Shown here: positions 46,074-58,000 of the stretch, piece after piece
How the letters are laid out: each line of letters opens with the position of its first letter
Position numbering within the stretch: position 1 is the stretch's first letter
Translations under genes and position numbers: made by a program
NCBI RefSeq assembly: GCF_046630445.1
Contig: NC_092335.1
Coordinates: forward strand, 545,608,001 to 545,672,000
Direction of reading: 5' to 3'
Length of the DNA: 64,000 nt
DNA from: Rutidosis leptorrhynchoides
Taxonomy: Eukaryota; Streptophyta; Magnoliopsida; Asterales; Asteraceae
Notes under the pieces: generated by a model
The model's database searches: none
What the model was told of the DNA's origin: nothing
What the model saw: only the letters and a program-made list of their open reading frames with translations

Positions 46074-47896
46074 TGAAATCACATCAATGAAAGGAAGATT
46101 TACATTTATCTATTTAAACATATCCAAGAATTTGGATTGCTCGGCTTCAAGTCTCTCTTTTCTCATTTTACTCGGGTAAGGAAGTGGTGGTTGGTATGGT
46201 TTAACATAAGGTTTTGCCTTAACTCTGTTATCTTCATTAACCTTTTCAACTACCGGTTCTTTTTTCTTATCTTGTTCAGGTTGTGGTTCTTGTGGAGTAG
46301 GAATAGCTTCCTCAGAAATTACAGGTATTTCAGGTGATTTAAGTGTAATACCACTTCTTGTGGTAATGGCTTTAGCTGTTTCATTTCGGGGGTTAGCATT
46401 TGTATCACTAGGTAGACTTCCCGGTTTTCTTTCACCTATTAACCTTGCTAGGTTACTTACTTCTTGTTCCAGATTTTGAATAGAAGCTTGTTGATTTCTA
46501 AATGCTTGAGCATTTTGTTCATTGGTTTGTTTCTGAGATGTGAAAAACTGTGTTTGCTGATTGTAGTATTATTGGATACTTGTTAATTGCTAGGACCTTG
46601 TTAGTTGTTGTATGGAACATTTCGATTATAATTCTGGTTTTGGTTGTAAATCGGTCTTGGCGGTTGATAATTATTCTGATAATTATTTCCAGGCCTTTGG
46701 TTTAGATATGAAACATTCTCTCTTTGTTCCATTGTTAGTTCAATACTGAGACAATCTTTTGTCAAATGTGGTCCTCCACACTGCTCACAACTAATTCGTA
46801 TTGAGTGTATATCCTTAGTCATCTTTTCCATTCGTCTCTCGACAGCATCTATCTTTGCGGAAATGGAATCTAAGTCATGACTAGAATCGGCTCTAGCTGC
46901 TTTAGATGATCTAACGATATCTTTTTCTTGGTGCCACTCATGTGAGTGGGAAGCAGTGTTATCAATAATTTTGTAAGCATCAGTTTCTGTTTTCTTCATA
47001 ATAGAACCACCAGCTGCTATGTCTATGTCTTTCCTTGTAGTGATGTCGCATCCTTGGTAGAATATTTGTACTATTTGACAGGTATCTAAACCATGTTGCG
47101 GACATCCTCTTAATAATTTTCCAAATCTGGTCCATGCCTTATATAGAGTTTCATTTGGCTTCTGTGTGAACGTAACAATTTCTCCTTGAAGTCTTACGGC
47201 TTTAGATGCCGGAAAGAATTGTTTAAGAAATTTTTCAACTAAAACGTCCCATGTATCAATCGCCCCTTCAGGTAACGATTCCAACCAATCTTTGGCTTCT
47301 CCCTTTAAAGTTCAGGGAAATAACATGAGATATATCTGTTCATCCTCAACTTCTCTTATTTTAAATAGAGTGCAAATTCTATTAAATGTACGAAGATGTT
47401 CATTTGGATCTTCCTTCGATGCACCACTAAATTGGCATTGATTAGTCACCATGTGTAGGATTTTTCCTTTGATTTCATAATCTGGCGCATTAATGTCAGG
47501 ATGAGTAATTGTGTGACCTTGGCCAGTGCGTTTAGCTCTCATTCGGTCTTCCATACTTAAAGGTTCCAGATTCTCCATGATTGAATTTGTTGAATCTGAA
47601 TCACTAGAGGATTCTGATTTAATGGTTCGTTCCTCAACAATCTCTGTTTGAATTATTGGTGGTTCCGGAGGAAAAATTAATGGTTCAGGATCTATGAATT
47701 GTCCCTGAATATTCTCCGGATTCTCAATTGTGAGGTCGGGTTCAAAAAATGGATTATCGGAAATTTGAATTGGAGTACTTGGTCGACTGGATGACGATTC
47801 TAAAGAAAAATCAATGGCGACAATATTTTCTAGATGTCTTGATCGAGTTACAGGTGGTGAACGTACAAAAAGTGGTGAACGTTTTGCTCGGTGCAT
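46074..47896 (-). pseudogene. gag: Athila Gag
   Basis: Starts at ATG 47896 (MHRAKRSPLFVRSPPVTR), with an acidic linker, then the Gag core (GASKEDPNEHLRTFNRIC, AKDWLESLPEGAIDTWD, EKFLKQFFPASKA, FTQKPNETLYKAWTRF), a zinc knuckle CEQCGGPHLTKDC near 46770 and an N/Q/Y-rich tail. It is broken by TGA near 47309 and TAA near 46600, then shifts frame near 46560 and runs on through a coiled segment (NQQASIQNLEQEVSNLARL) and a proline-rich linker to the protease. The lineage assignment rests on these motifs. Confidence 0.85.
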
Positions 47897-49080
47897 TCAC
47901 TGTATATCCTATTAGTTTTTAAAAAGAAAGAAAAATTATATAAGTTATCCAATTAATAGACTTTTCTGATTTTGCCCACGTTTCGAATAGCCAAAAGATG
48001 CAGCAGAGGGGCAGGATTCGTTTGGTCTCAATATAATTGAGTACTGTTTGACTCCAATAACCCGGTCCACGTACAAATCCAACTATTACTACGAACCAGA
48101 AAATTTTGATGTCTATCAATTTAACCACTTAAAATAATTTTTCGTAATTTAAAGAAATTTAGAGAAGAAGTAGAAAATTCTATGTCCTAAAAACTAGAAT
48201 GACGAGAAATAAGAAAGAAAAAGAGCGCGTCGGTATTAAAATTGGAGAAATAAGAAAGAAAAAGAGTGACTTATAAAACTTTTAAACACTCGACTAACCC
48301 AACCTTATTATTATCACTAACTTAAAATTAAAATTGCAAATTGAGATTACTAATTGGAGTGATAATTGATACATAGGTAAAAGGCGTCGAAAAATAAAAA
48401 TAAGAAAGTAGCGCGTTGAAACTTAAAAAGGAACTAAAAACTAAGAATTAAAAGTTGCGTCTAAAAATATTAAAGCTTACAAGTAAAACTATATCCCAAA
48501 TGGCAATAACTTAAAAAGGTACTAAAACTTAAAAAGGCGTCGCAAAATTCTAGAGCACCTAAATCTTAGTCTAAAGAAAAAGCACTTAAGGGATTTTATG
48601 GCAAAGGCTAAAAATCTAGAAATAAAAATAACTATGGTAAAAACTATATCTTAAAATTAAATACGAGCGAAAAATACAAAAATTACGTTAAAACAAATAA
48701 AAAGGGACAAAATATAAAAATAAACTAAAAGTTGTAAAAATTACAATTTTTATAAAAATATTATTTTTATATAAAACTATTAATTTTATATATTTAATAA
48801 AACTTAATATAACTTAAAAATACAAATTAATTAAAAACTAAACTAAATAATTTAAAATTAAAACCTAATTAATATTAATATTAATATTAATATAATTAAC
48901 CCTAATTTCGCATTAAATGATACCAGGTTGGACCTGTCAGAGGACCTCCGCGAGTGCGGTATGGTCCAGTTCAAATGCTCCGCGAGTTGTGGAGGGTCAA
49001 ATTTAAGCTGAGAAAGGGTTCGTTTTTTTTATATATATATATTTTTATATCATTAGCGTTGCGCTTTCGGCGTTTAAGTT
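47897..49080 (-). other. Athila 5' leader
   Basis: 1.2 kb between PBS and gag, very A-rich, no supported frame. Holds a third location of the paired CCGCGAG motifs (48948-48992). Confidence 0.6.
48948..48992 (-). promoter_or_regulatory. Paired CCGCGAG motifs in Athila leader ahead of gag
   Basis: CCGCGAGTGCGG at 48948-48959 and CCGCGAGTTGTGG from 48980, 32 bp apart. Confidence 0.4.
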
Positions 49081-49097
49081 CTCCGGCAGCGGCGCCA
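49081..49097 (-). other. Athila primer-binding site (tRNA-Asp type)
   Basis: Minus strand TGGCGCCGCTGCCGGAG, 8 nt inside the 5' LTR end. It matches the tRNA-Asp complement used by Athila elements, with small differences. Confidence 0.8.
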
Positions 49098-49105
49098 AAA
49101 ATACT

Positions 49106-51069
49106 TGATGTTATGCGAGGTGTATATGAAATAGCTTTATTTTTACTAGGAAATACTATTAAATACGATACAATTTTACACAAGATATTTATTTATTTAT
49201 AGAATGGATATACCTAAACCTTGCTACAACACTTATAGGCAGTGTACCTAATCGTACAGTAGTGTAGTTTTTAGTAAGTCCGGTTCGTTCCACAGGGAAT
49301 CTTTTAAACAAAGCTTAACGCTATATTAGTTTTAATTTATAAAAATACAAATATATATAAGTAATATTATTATTATAAAGGGGGGTTTTTACCGTTTAAT
49401 GACCGGTTTGTCGATTTTAAAACTTTAGTCGCAGTTAAAACCTAATGTAAAATGTTAAATAAATAAAAGACTTAATTTAAAGCGTAAAATAAATAACGAT
49501 AATGAAATTGCGATAAATAAAAGTGCGATAAAATAAACTTGCGATAATTAAAGAGTACGAAAATTAAAAGTGCAATTAAATACAATAACAATAAATAAAG
49601 GTGCAATAATTAGAAGTGCAATTAAATATGAAAATAAAGGAATTATGCTTATTTAAACTTCCGTAATCATGATGTTTGACGTGTTGATTTTAGTTTTATG
49701 CCCATGGGTTAATTGTCCTTTGTCCTGGATTATTTAATATGTCCGTCTGGTTTTTGTCCATAACAGTCCATCAGTCATAAATATAAAGTGCGAGTATCCT
49801 CGTCAAATTATCCTTATATCCGAAGTCAAATATTCCAACTAATTGGGGACTTAAACTGTAACAAGGTCTTAATACTTTGTTTAATAATTACACCAGGATA
49901 TCGACTACGTGTAACCCAAGGTTTTAATACTTTGTTATCAATTATGCCAAGTGTCCTTGTACATAATTTCAACCCTGTTTTAATAACTCCATAGACTATT
50001 AATCCATTCCCCTGTCCGGTTAAATGAACGATTATTCGTACATATAAATATCCCGCCCATCGTGTCCGATTGAGTGTATATAGTTATTTATAGGGACGTC
50101 CAATTATAAATCTTTATATTAAAATTAACAAACTATCATTTAGTTAAACAAATATAAAGCCCATTAATAGCCCATAGTCTAATTTCCACAAGTGTCGTTC
50201 TTTTGTCCAAACCCCAATTATGGTGCAAAGCCCAATTACCCAATTATAGTATTTAGCCCAACATCATGATTACTTTGTTTTAAATAAGCATAATAATAAC
50301 TTAGCTACGAGACATTAATGTAAAAAGGTTGAACATAACTTACAATGATTAAAAATAGCGTAGCGTTACACGGACAGAATTTCGACTTACACCCTTACAA
50401 CATTTGCTAACATACCCTTATTATTAGGATTTAAAATTAAAATTAAAATTAAAATATATGTATATATATTTTACGTATGATGAATGAGAAAAAGATGTGT
50501 AAATTTCGGCCGAATGCTCGGCCTTTTATAGGCCCACGTTTACTGTTTGACCTCCGCGAGTGCGGTGGTTGTTGCCTTTATAAGCTCCGCGAGTGCGGAG
50601 CTGTGGATTCCAGCTCACACAAGCTTGGCTCCTAGCTTGCCGACAGTTTTATAATATAATATAATATATATATTAATTTTAAGAATTAATTATATATTAT
50701 ATTATATTTATGTGCATAGTTGACTTGTAATTTTTAGTCCGTTGCGTCGAGCGTTGAGAGTTGACTCTGGTCCCGGTTCCGGATTTTCGAACGTCCTTGC
50801 GTATAATTTAATATCTTGTACTTTGCGTTTCGCGTCTTGTACTCTTGTAATTTTGAGACGTTTCTCATCAATAATTAGAACCACTTTGATTGTATTTTGT
50901 ACTTTTAAGCTTTTTGGTCGTTTGCGTCTTCAATTCGTCGAATCTATCTTTTGTCTTCACCTTTTATTATTTAAACGAATATCACTTGTAAATAGGACAA
51001 CTGCAACTAAAAGCTTGTCTTTCTTGAGGGATAATGCTATGAAATATATGTTCGTTTTTAGCATTATCA
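49106..51069 (-). mobile_element. Athila 5' LTR
   Basis: Same sequence as 21838-23900 except for a few substitutions and the missing (TA)n. TG/CA ends are intact. Paired motifs at 50554-50565 and 50587-50598, TATA box near 50525. On its outer side lies not host DNA but another copy of Athila PPT and 3' internal sequence. Confidence 0.85.
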
Positions 51070-52029
51070 AATATTCCCACACTTGAGCGTTGCTTGTCCT
51101 CAAGCAATATAGTCTTGAAATATACTAGAATCACTTCTTTATTCTTCACACTTTGTACATCAGTGATTTCTATACGGCGGTATGAACAATGGTAGTAACG
51201 ATGTGGTTTACAGTCCCACATGACTATAAAATTTAGATCCTTTAAGGAAATTAGATCTTTATGAAAACATTTGATCTTTTGAAAATTAAATCTAGCTTTT
51301 ACCCTAGATAAGTTTTCCGGAATAACCCTTCACCGGTGTTTGCAAATTCTTTTTGTGGGTTTGGTGGGTTTTAGATTTGAAAATTTTAGCTCAAAACTTG
51401 TGGTTTTGTGTCACCCACTTGCTAACCTTGTATTGGGAAAGCAACACGTCCAGTATACTTGCTCCGAATATTACCTTTTGGTAAACTACCGTCCGGTTGT
51501 AAAGGAAAGCGTTGAACAAGCAATTGTTAAGGCAATGTCCCCTGACATGCTTTTAATTATGGTCTATAACGTTTAGGACGCAATTACTATCCTTTGTAGG
51601 AGCAATAGTAAAGCTCACCCTTATAATTTTCCGGTCTGGCACAAGGTCCTGTCTTTGACCATGCTATGCAACCACCGTTCTTACGGTTGACACCCGATTT
51701 GGTTCAGGTGACCTAATGAATTCCAGGTGAATTCCTAGGTTTTTACGTTCAATGGTAATGAACGCATTGAAAATGGGTTTTCAGAAAACAAAACGGTTTG
51801 TAATTTTGATCAAAATATTTTCTCGTTCAAGCTCGAGTTTAGATATCATTGAATTCCATGAGTTTGTAATTCTCAATCTTTGAGGTCAATCTCTAGGATT
51901 GAGTAATATCAGTCTTAAAAGCTGATTTTTGATCTTTAAGGAGATTATCCTTTCTGGGGGCCTGATTCATTAGTCTTATCCAGCTAATTTGCACGGCGTC
52001 CTCCCCATTTTACAAGACAGATCCTCTCA
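51070..52029 (-). mobile_element. Second copy of Athila 3' internal region (tandem remnant)
   Basis: Near-identical to 23901-24859, starting with the polypurine tract next to the LTR and ending abruptly at 'cctctca'. The LTR at 49106-51069 thus served as 3' LTR for this fragment and 5' LTR for the complete copy, as in tandem elements produced by LTR recombination. Confidence 0.8.
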
Positions 52030-52739
52030 TGAAACACTTAATGCATTAATACTTCACGCTTATTCTTTTGGTACAATATATTACAATACTTCACCCTTTA
52101 TTATGAAATCTCCCTACACTGTACCAAGTGTAGTAAAAACGAAGTACTATGCAACCGTTTACGATACTAGAGCGACTAGCCCGGTTGGGGTTGTCAAACC
52201 CGATAGATCTATCAATAGGATTCGCGCTTACATGTTCTTACAACATGTAAATATTAGTTACCAAGCTATTAGGGAAGATATGCAAGGTGGTACAACTCAA
52301 CGTAGAATATATTTGAAGTACTTGTGTCCATGGCGTAAAACATAAAATGCATGTATTCTCTTCCCAAAATATTTTTAGAGTTTAAAAATGGGACTATATA
52401 CTCACGGTAGTAAAAGTATATTAATAATAAGTTTTCAGCTTATTAAAAATATGGCCGTCGTCCTTGGATTCACGAACCTATAACAATAATAATGATTCAG
52501 ATAATAATACGACATGTGAATAAAGTAAAACAAGTTCATAGAATACTTATATATTAATTTTTTACATTTTTATGTTAGTAGTCCTTTGTTAGTAGTCCAA
52601 AATAGTCCGAAATGTCCAACACTCCAATAATCGGTATATATATAATCTTAGAATTACCCCACGACGTATTGTATACGTATTGTCTTTGCATCAACCCAGA
52701 GACGTATTGTATACTTATTGTCATGGAATGTACCAAGAT

Positions 52740-52833
<94 letters not shown>

Positions 52834-53806
52834 ATATACAATCTCAGAATTAACTAAGATTATAATATTTTATTATACTAATGATAACATGTCCAAATAT
52901 ATATAGGAAAAGTTAGCAAGGATATGGTTAATATAGTTTTTACAATATAAATTTCGTCCATACAACGTTAATTTTAGCAGATTTTGTTTTGCTCGCCAAA
53001 TATTCATTACAACTCCGTTTAAAGTGAATCAAATTGCTATGGTTTCATAATGAACTGTAGTATTTAGAACTAAACTGAAGTAGTTTATAGTCGGAGTTAC
53101 AGGTTACAAGTCATATTTGAAAGAGGTAGTCATTTCCGTCAAAAAATGACATCTTGATGACCATTTTGAAAAACATACTTCCACTTTGAGTTTAACCATG
53201 ATTTTTGGATATAGTTTCATGTTCATAAGAAATATCATTTTCTCATAAGAACAACTTTTAAATCAAAGTTTATCATAGTTTTTAATTATCCAACCCAAAA
53301 CAGCCCCCGGTTTTACTACGACGGCGTATGTCCAATTTTACGGTGTTCTTCGTGTTTACAGGTTTTAAATCATTAAGTTAGCATATCATATAGATATAGA
53401 ACATGTGTTTAGTAGATTTGAAAAGTTATGTTAGAAGGATTAACTTTGTTTAACAAGTTTAGAATTAACTAAACTATGTTCTAGTGATTACAAGTTTAAA
53501 TCTTCGAATAAGATAGTTATATATATATGAATCGAATGATGTTATGAACATCATTAATACCTCAAGTATAGTAGGTAAACCTACTAGAAATGATGAGAAA
53601 ATAACTTGAGCTTCAAAGGATCTTTGATGGCTTGAAAGTTCTTGAAGCAGAATCATGACACGAAAACAAGTTCAAGTAAGATTACTACTTGATTTAAGGT
53701 AGTTATATTTATAGGAATTAAACCAAAGCTTGGATATGATTATTACCTTGATTAAGAATGAAAAGTTACTAAGATTATATGGAAGTTCTTGATCTTTGAT
53801 GAGTTG
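52030..53806 (-). mobile_element. LTR fragment of the G1 family
   Basis: From about 52085 it is almost identical to 9290-10930 of the G1 3' LTR, in the same orientation, so it may be what remains of the G1 5' LTR. The first 55 bp match poorly. The longer plus-strand ORF at 51989-52345 crosses the junction and is not a gene. Confidence 0.75.
52741..52831. repeat. (TA)n microsatellite
   Basis: About 90 bp of TA; the sister LTR has only some 12 bp at 9939-9950. Frames of repeated Tyr-Ile read from it are artefacts. Confidence 0.9.
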
Positions 53807-53860
53807 TTGATTAAGAATGAAAAGTTTAGTTCTTGATTAAGAATGAAAAGTTTAGTTACT
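53749..53860. repeat. Head-to-head LTR junction with triplicated short repeat
   Basis: 'ttgattaagaatgaaaagtt' occurs at 53749, 53807 and 53833, where the minus-oriented LTR meets the plus-oriented LTR of E. Short templated copies at an inversion point suggest template switching during repair. Confidence 0.7.
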
Positions 53861-56018
53861 AAGGTAATACTCATATATAAGGTAATACTCATATTCAAAC
53901 TTTGATTCAATTTCTATGACAATAACAATCTTATTTCGAGTGGAAATCTTACTTGAACTTGTTTTCGTGTCATGATTCTGCTTCAAGAACTTTCAAGCCA
54001 TCCAAGGATCCTTTGAAGCTCAAGTTATTTTCTCATCATTTCCAGTAGGTTTATCCACAAAACCTAAGGTAGTAATGATGTTCATAACATCATTCGATTC
54101 ATATATATATAACTACCTTATTCGAAGGTTTAAACTTGTAATCACTAGAACATAGTTTAGTTAATTCTAAACTTGTTCTCAAACAAAAGTTAATCCTTCT
54201 AACTTGAATTTTAGAATCAACTAAACACATGTTCAATATCATTATGATATGCTAACTTAATGATTTAAAACCTGGAAACACGAAAAACAACGTAAAACCG
54301 GATGTACGCCGTCGTAGTAACACCGCGGGCTATTTTGAGTTTGATAATTTAAAACTATGATAAACTTTGATTTAAAAGTTGTTCTTCTGGGAAAATGATG
54401 TTTCTTATGAACATGAAACTATATCAAAAAATCATGGTTAAACTCAAAGTGGAAGTATGTTTATCAAAATGGTCATCAAGACGTCGTTCTTTCGACTGAA
54501 ATGACTACCTCTTACAAAAATGACTTTTAACTTATATTTCCGACTATAAACCTATACATTATCTGTTTAGATTCATAAAATAGAGTTCAATATGAAACCA
54601 TATCAACTTGATTCACTCAAAATGGATTTAAAACGAAGAAGTTATGGGTAAAACAAGATTGGATAATTTTTCTTGTTATAGCTACGTGAAAATTGGTAAC
54701 AAATCTATATTAATCATATCCTAGCTAACTTATATTGTATTATACATGTATTCTAATATATTATGTAATCTTGGGATACCATAGACACGTATGCAAATGT
54801 TTTGACATATCATATCGACCCATGTATATATATTATTTGGAACAACCATAGACACTCTATATGCAGTAATGTTGGAGTTAGCTATACATGGTTGTGGTTG
54901 ATTCCAAAAATATATATACTTTGAGTTGTGATCTAGCCTGAGACGTGTATACACTGGGTCGTGGATTGATTCAAGATAATATATATCAATTTATTTGTGT
55001 ACATCTAACTATGGACAACTAGTTGTAGGTTACTAACGAGGACAGCTGACTTAATAAACTTAAAACATCAAAATGTATTAAAAATGTTGTAAATATATTT
55101 TGAAAATACTTTGATATATATATGTATACATTTGTTATAGGTTCGTGAATCGACCAGTGGCCAAGTCTTACTCCCGACGAAGTAAAAATCTGTGAAAGTG
55201 AGTTATAGTCCCACTTTTAAAATCTAATATTTTGGGATGAGAATACATGCAATTTTATAAATATTTTAAGAAATAGACACAAGTAAATGAAACTACTTTA
55301 TATGGGTGAATGATCGAAGCCGAATATGTCCCTTTTTAGCTTGGTAGGCTAAGAATTTGGGAACAGACCCCCAAATTGACGCGAATTCTAAAGATAGATC
55401 TATCAGGCCCAACAAGCCCCATTCTGGAATTTGGAATGCTTTAGTACTTCGAAATTATCATGTCCGATGGGTGTCCCGGAATGATGGCGATATTCTATAT
55501 GCATCTTGTTAATGTCGGTTACCAGGTGTTCACCGTATGAATGATTTTTATCTCTATGTATGGGATGTATTGAAATATGAAATCTTGTGGTCTATTATTT
55601 CGATTGATAAATATATAGGTTAAACCTATAACTCACCAACATTTTTGTTGACGTTTAAAGCATGTTTATTCTCAGGTGATTATTAAGAGCTTCCACTGTT
55701 GCATATTAAAATAAATACAGGATTTGGAGTCCATGCTTGTATGATATTATGTAAAAACTGCATTCAAGAAACTTATTTTTGATGTAATATATTCTTATTG
55801 TAAACCATTATGTAATGGTCGTGTGTAAACGGTATATTTTAGATTATCATTATTTGATAATCTACGTAATGCTTTTTAAACCTTTATCGATAAAATAAAG
55901 GTTATGGTTGTTTTAAAAATGAATGCAGTCTTCGAAAACGTCTCATATAGAGGTCAAAACCTCGCGACGAAATCAATTAATATGGAACATTTATAATCAA
56001 TATGAATGGGACATTTCA
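53861..56018 (+). mobile_element. 5' LTR of E, 5'-truncated
   Basis: Matches the 3' two thirds of the LTR of B and ends GGGACATTTCA at 56018. It begins in 'aaggtaatactcatattc', equal to 63940 onward in the 3' LTR. Confidence 0.85.
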
Positions 56019-56020
56019 GT

Positions 56021-56038
56021 TGGTATCCGAGCGTTGGT
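56021..56038 (+). other. Primer-binding site of E
   Basis: TGGTATCCGAGCGTTGG, two bases after the LTR end; identical to the PBS of B. Confidence 0.85.
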
Positions 56039-56226
56039 CTTAGAGAACCAGAAATTTGCATTAGTGTGTCTTATCGAGTTTGTTAGGATACATTAGTGAG
56101 TCTGGACTTCGACCGTGTTTTCTTTAAAAACGATTGCTTAACACTTTTGTTGGAAACTATATATTATTATCATGTAAATATTATGTGATATATTACCCTC
56201 TTAATGTGTTTGATATTGTGTGATAG

Positions 56227-56847
56227 ATGTCTACCACTAGTACAAATCCCATCGACTCACCTAATAATAATGAAGAGTCGAATATAATGTGGGAAGATTC
56301 ACAAATTCTCGAAGAGGAACCGGAAGAAGAGGAACCGGAAGAAGAGGAACCGGAAGAAGAGGAATCAGAAGAGGAGGAACCGGAAGAATAAGAGGTTCCG
56401 GAGGAAGAAATATTGATACCTATAGTAAATCGATTAAATAAAATAAAATCCTCAACCAACGGACCAAAGTTAATAATGGTCAATGGTGTTTCCGCCGAGG
56501 AAGCAAAATATTGGGAAGATTATCAATTTTCTGATGAATCGGATCCCGATGAGGATTCCGATGATGTTATAGAAATTACCTCGACCCAATTTAATAAAGC
56601 GAAAGAAAATAATAAGGGAAAAGGTATAAAAATAGAGAAACCCGATTCCAACCCCGATGAACTTTATATGTATCGGCAACATCCGTATTTCCTAAAATGT
56701 AACAATGACTCGGGAACCTCTAAACCACCAGGTTTTTCTAAACCATTGTGGAAAACGACGGCTCGTATTAGAGGAACACCATATATTCCTAGAAAATTAG
56801 GAAAACGAACCAAGTCTGAAGAAGAAGAAACCAGTGATTCAGATTAG
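56227..56847 (+). pseudogene. ORF0 of element E
   Basis: A 207-codon frame from ATG 56227 to TAG 56845-56847, with a single internal TAA at 56389-56391. N terminus MSTTSTNPIDSPNNNEES, then four or five EEEEP units, the stop, then IVNRLNKIKSS, MVNGVSAEEAKYWEDYQFSD, DELYMYRQHPYFLK, GTSKPPGFSKPLWKTTAR and RTKSEEEETSDSD. The second part (56413-56847) is fully open. Because B has a stop at the aligned codon, the stop may be ancestral or tolerated, with the two parts used as separate proteins or joined by readthrough. Function unknown; acidic and probably disordered. Confidence 0.75.
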
Positions 56848-56958
56848 AGGGTTGTAATCATGTTGTGTATTATATGTATGGTAGTGTGCTTGTACTTTTA
56901 TGTTCTATGTAAAAATTGCTTGTATTGTTTATTAATTATCTTTTACGAATCTAATCCT

Positions 56959-56972
56959 TGTGTATTTTACAG
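56959..56972 (+). promoter_or_regulatory. Splice-acceptor-like site before the F-box ORF (E)
   Basis: 'tgtgtattttacag' ends 12-13 nt before the ATG at 56985; conserved with B in sequence and spacing. Confidence 0.45.
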
Positions 56973-56984
56973 TATAAAAACAAA

Positions 56985-57677
56985 ATGGACGTTAAGGGTA
57001 GACAACCGAATATTTTAGAAGATCTACCAGAGGATATGATTGAGGAAATCTTGTCTAGAGTCGGTCAGAATTCATCAGCACAATTAATTATGGCAAAACT
57101 AACTTGTCAAGCATTTGAAAGACTTTCCAGAAATGCCTTAGTTTATAAACGGCTTTCCTTTGATAGGTAGGGTATATCACATTGGGGAGACCGTAAGTTA
57201 CGCCGTGTTTTCTTTAAAGCGTTAAATGCGGGGAACCCAAATGCAATTTTACGCTACGGGTTAAGAACCTATTTTGACTCAACATATCCCAACATAGGAT
57301 TTCGTGAATTAGAAAGAGCTTCTAACATGCAACATAAAGAAGCATGTTATGCTTACGGGTTAGTGATGTTCGCTTCTTACCAAAGTGAGAAAAAGAACAT
57401 CGGATTGCAGCTTTTAAATAAAACATTCCCACAAGTGACGGATTCAGTAGTTGGGGTGAGAAACAAGGTTTTTAGATTATTACGGGGCTGTTGGACATTA
57501 CGAAACCCTCGTCCTTTTGACGACATTACAACATGCTGCCTAGCCAATGGTCATAACGGTTATTTTCCACAAGACCAAGGATGGGAAGTCGTCTTAGTAA
57601 AACCAGAATGCATGACTTGTTTCTGGACTTATGAATTACGTGTCTTTATTTCCTTTGCTGAACAACTTGCGTATTAA
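56985..57677 (+). pseudogene. Captured F-box gene in element E
   Basis: A single frame of 231 codons with one stop, TAG at 57168-57170 (codon 62), where the B copy reads TGG (SFERWGISHW). Residues 1-10 are polar; 11-57 form the F-box (LEDLPEDMIEEILSRVG ... AKLTCQAFERLSRNALVYK). Residues about 80-96 (GNPNAILRYGLRTYF) and 117-140 (EACYAYGLVMFAS, GLQLLNKTF) look like Sel1-type repeats. The tail holds two cysteine-bearing segments (TTCCLANGHNG, KPECMTCFW). The best match from memory is the plant F-box family with At2g35280/At1g67623. The F-box would bind a SKP1-type adaptor and the C-terminal part a target. Its place between PBS and gag in both B and E shows that it moves with the element. Codon-level conservation with B argues for past use by the element. 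Confidence 0.82.
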
Positions 57678-57851
57678 CTAGATTTATCTTCAAAACTGTC
57701 ATGTATCAAAGTGTACTATATTTCATGTTATATGTAATATAGCGATGTTGTAAGTTTGAAGAATATTTACATGTGATATATTATTATAATCAGTTTTTCA
57801 TATGGAATTGTAGTAGTTGAATTGTATATTAGCTACTAAGTATGAACTTAA

Positions 57852-57868
57852 CGGGTAGGTAGTACCCG
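57852..57868 (+). promoter_or_regulatory. Hairpin with PPT-like sequence, element E
   Basis: CGGGTAGGTAGTACCCG: CGGGTA pairs with TACCCG, and TTAACGGGTAGGTA repeats the PPT at 62620. Same place as in B and D1. Confidence 0.55.
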
Positions 57869-58000
57869 AATTTAAACTTATAAAACGCTAATATGAAGAA
57901 AAAGCTTTTATAAATGAGTTCATATTATGCTACGAAATACTATTGACTACTCTTAAATTCTATATGATTAACTCAATTCTTTTGGCTATTTTTGAAGGAA

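Noticed and set aside
52575..52857. ORFs of repeated Tyr-Ile
   Set aside because: They are translations of a (TA)n array.
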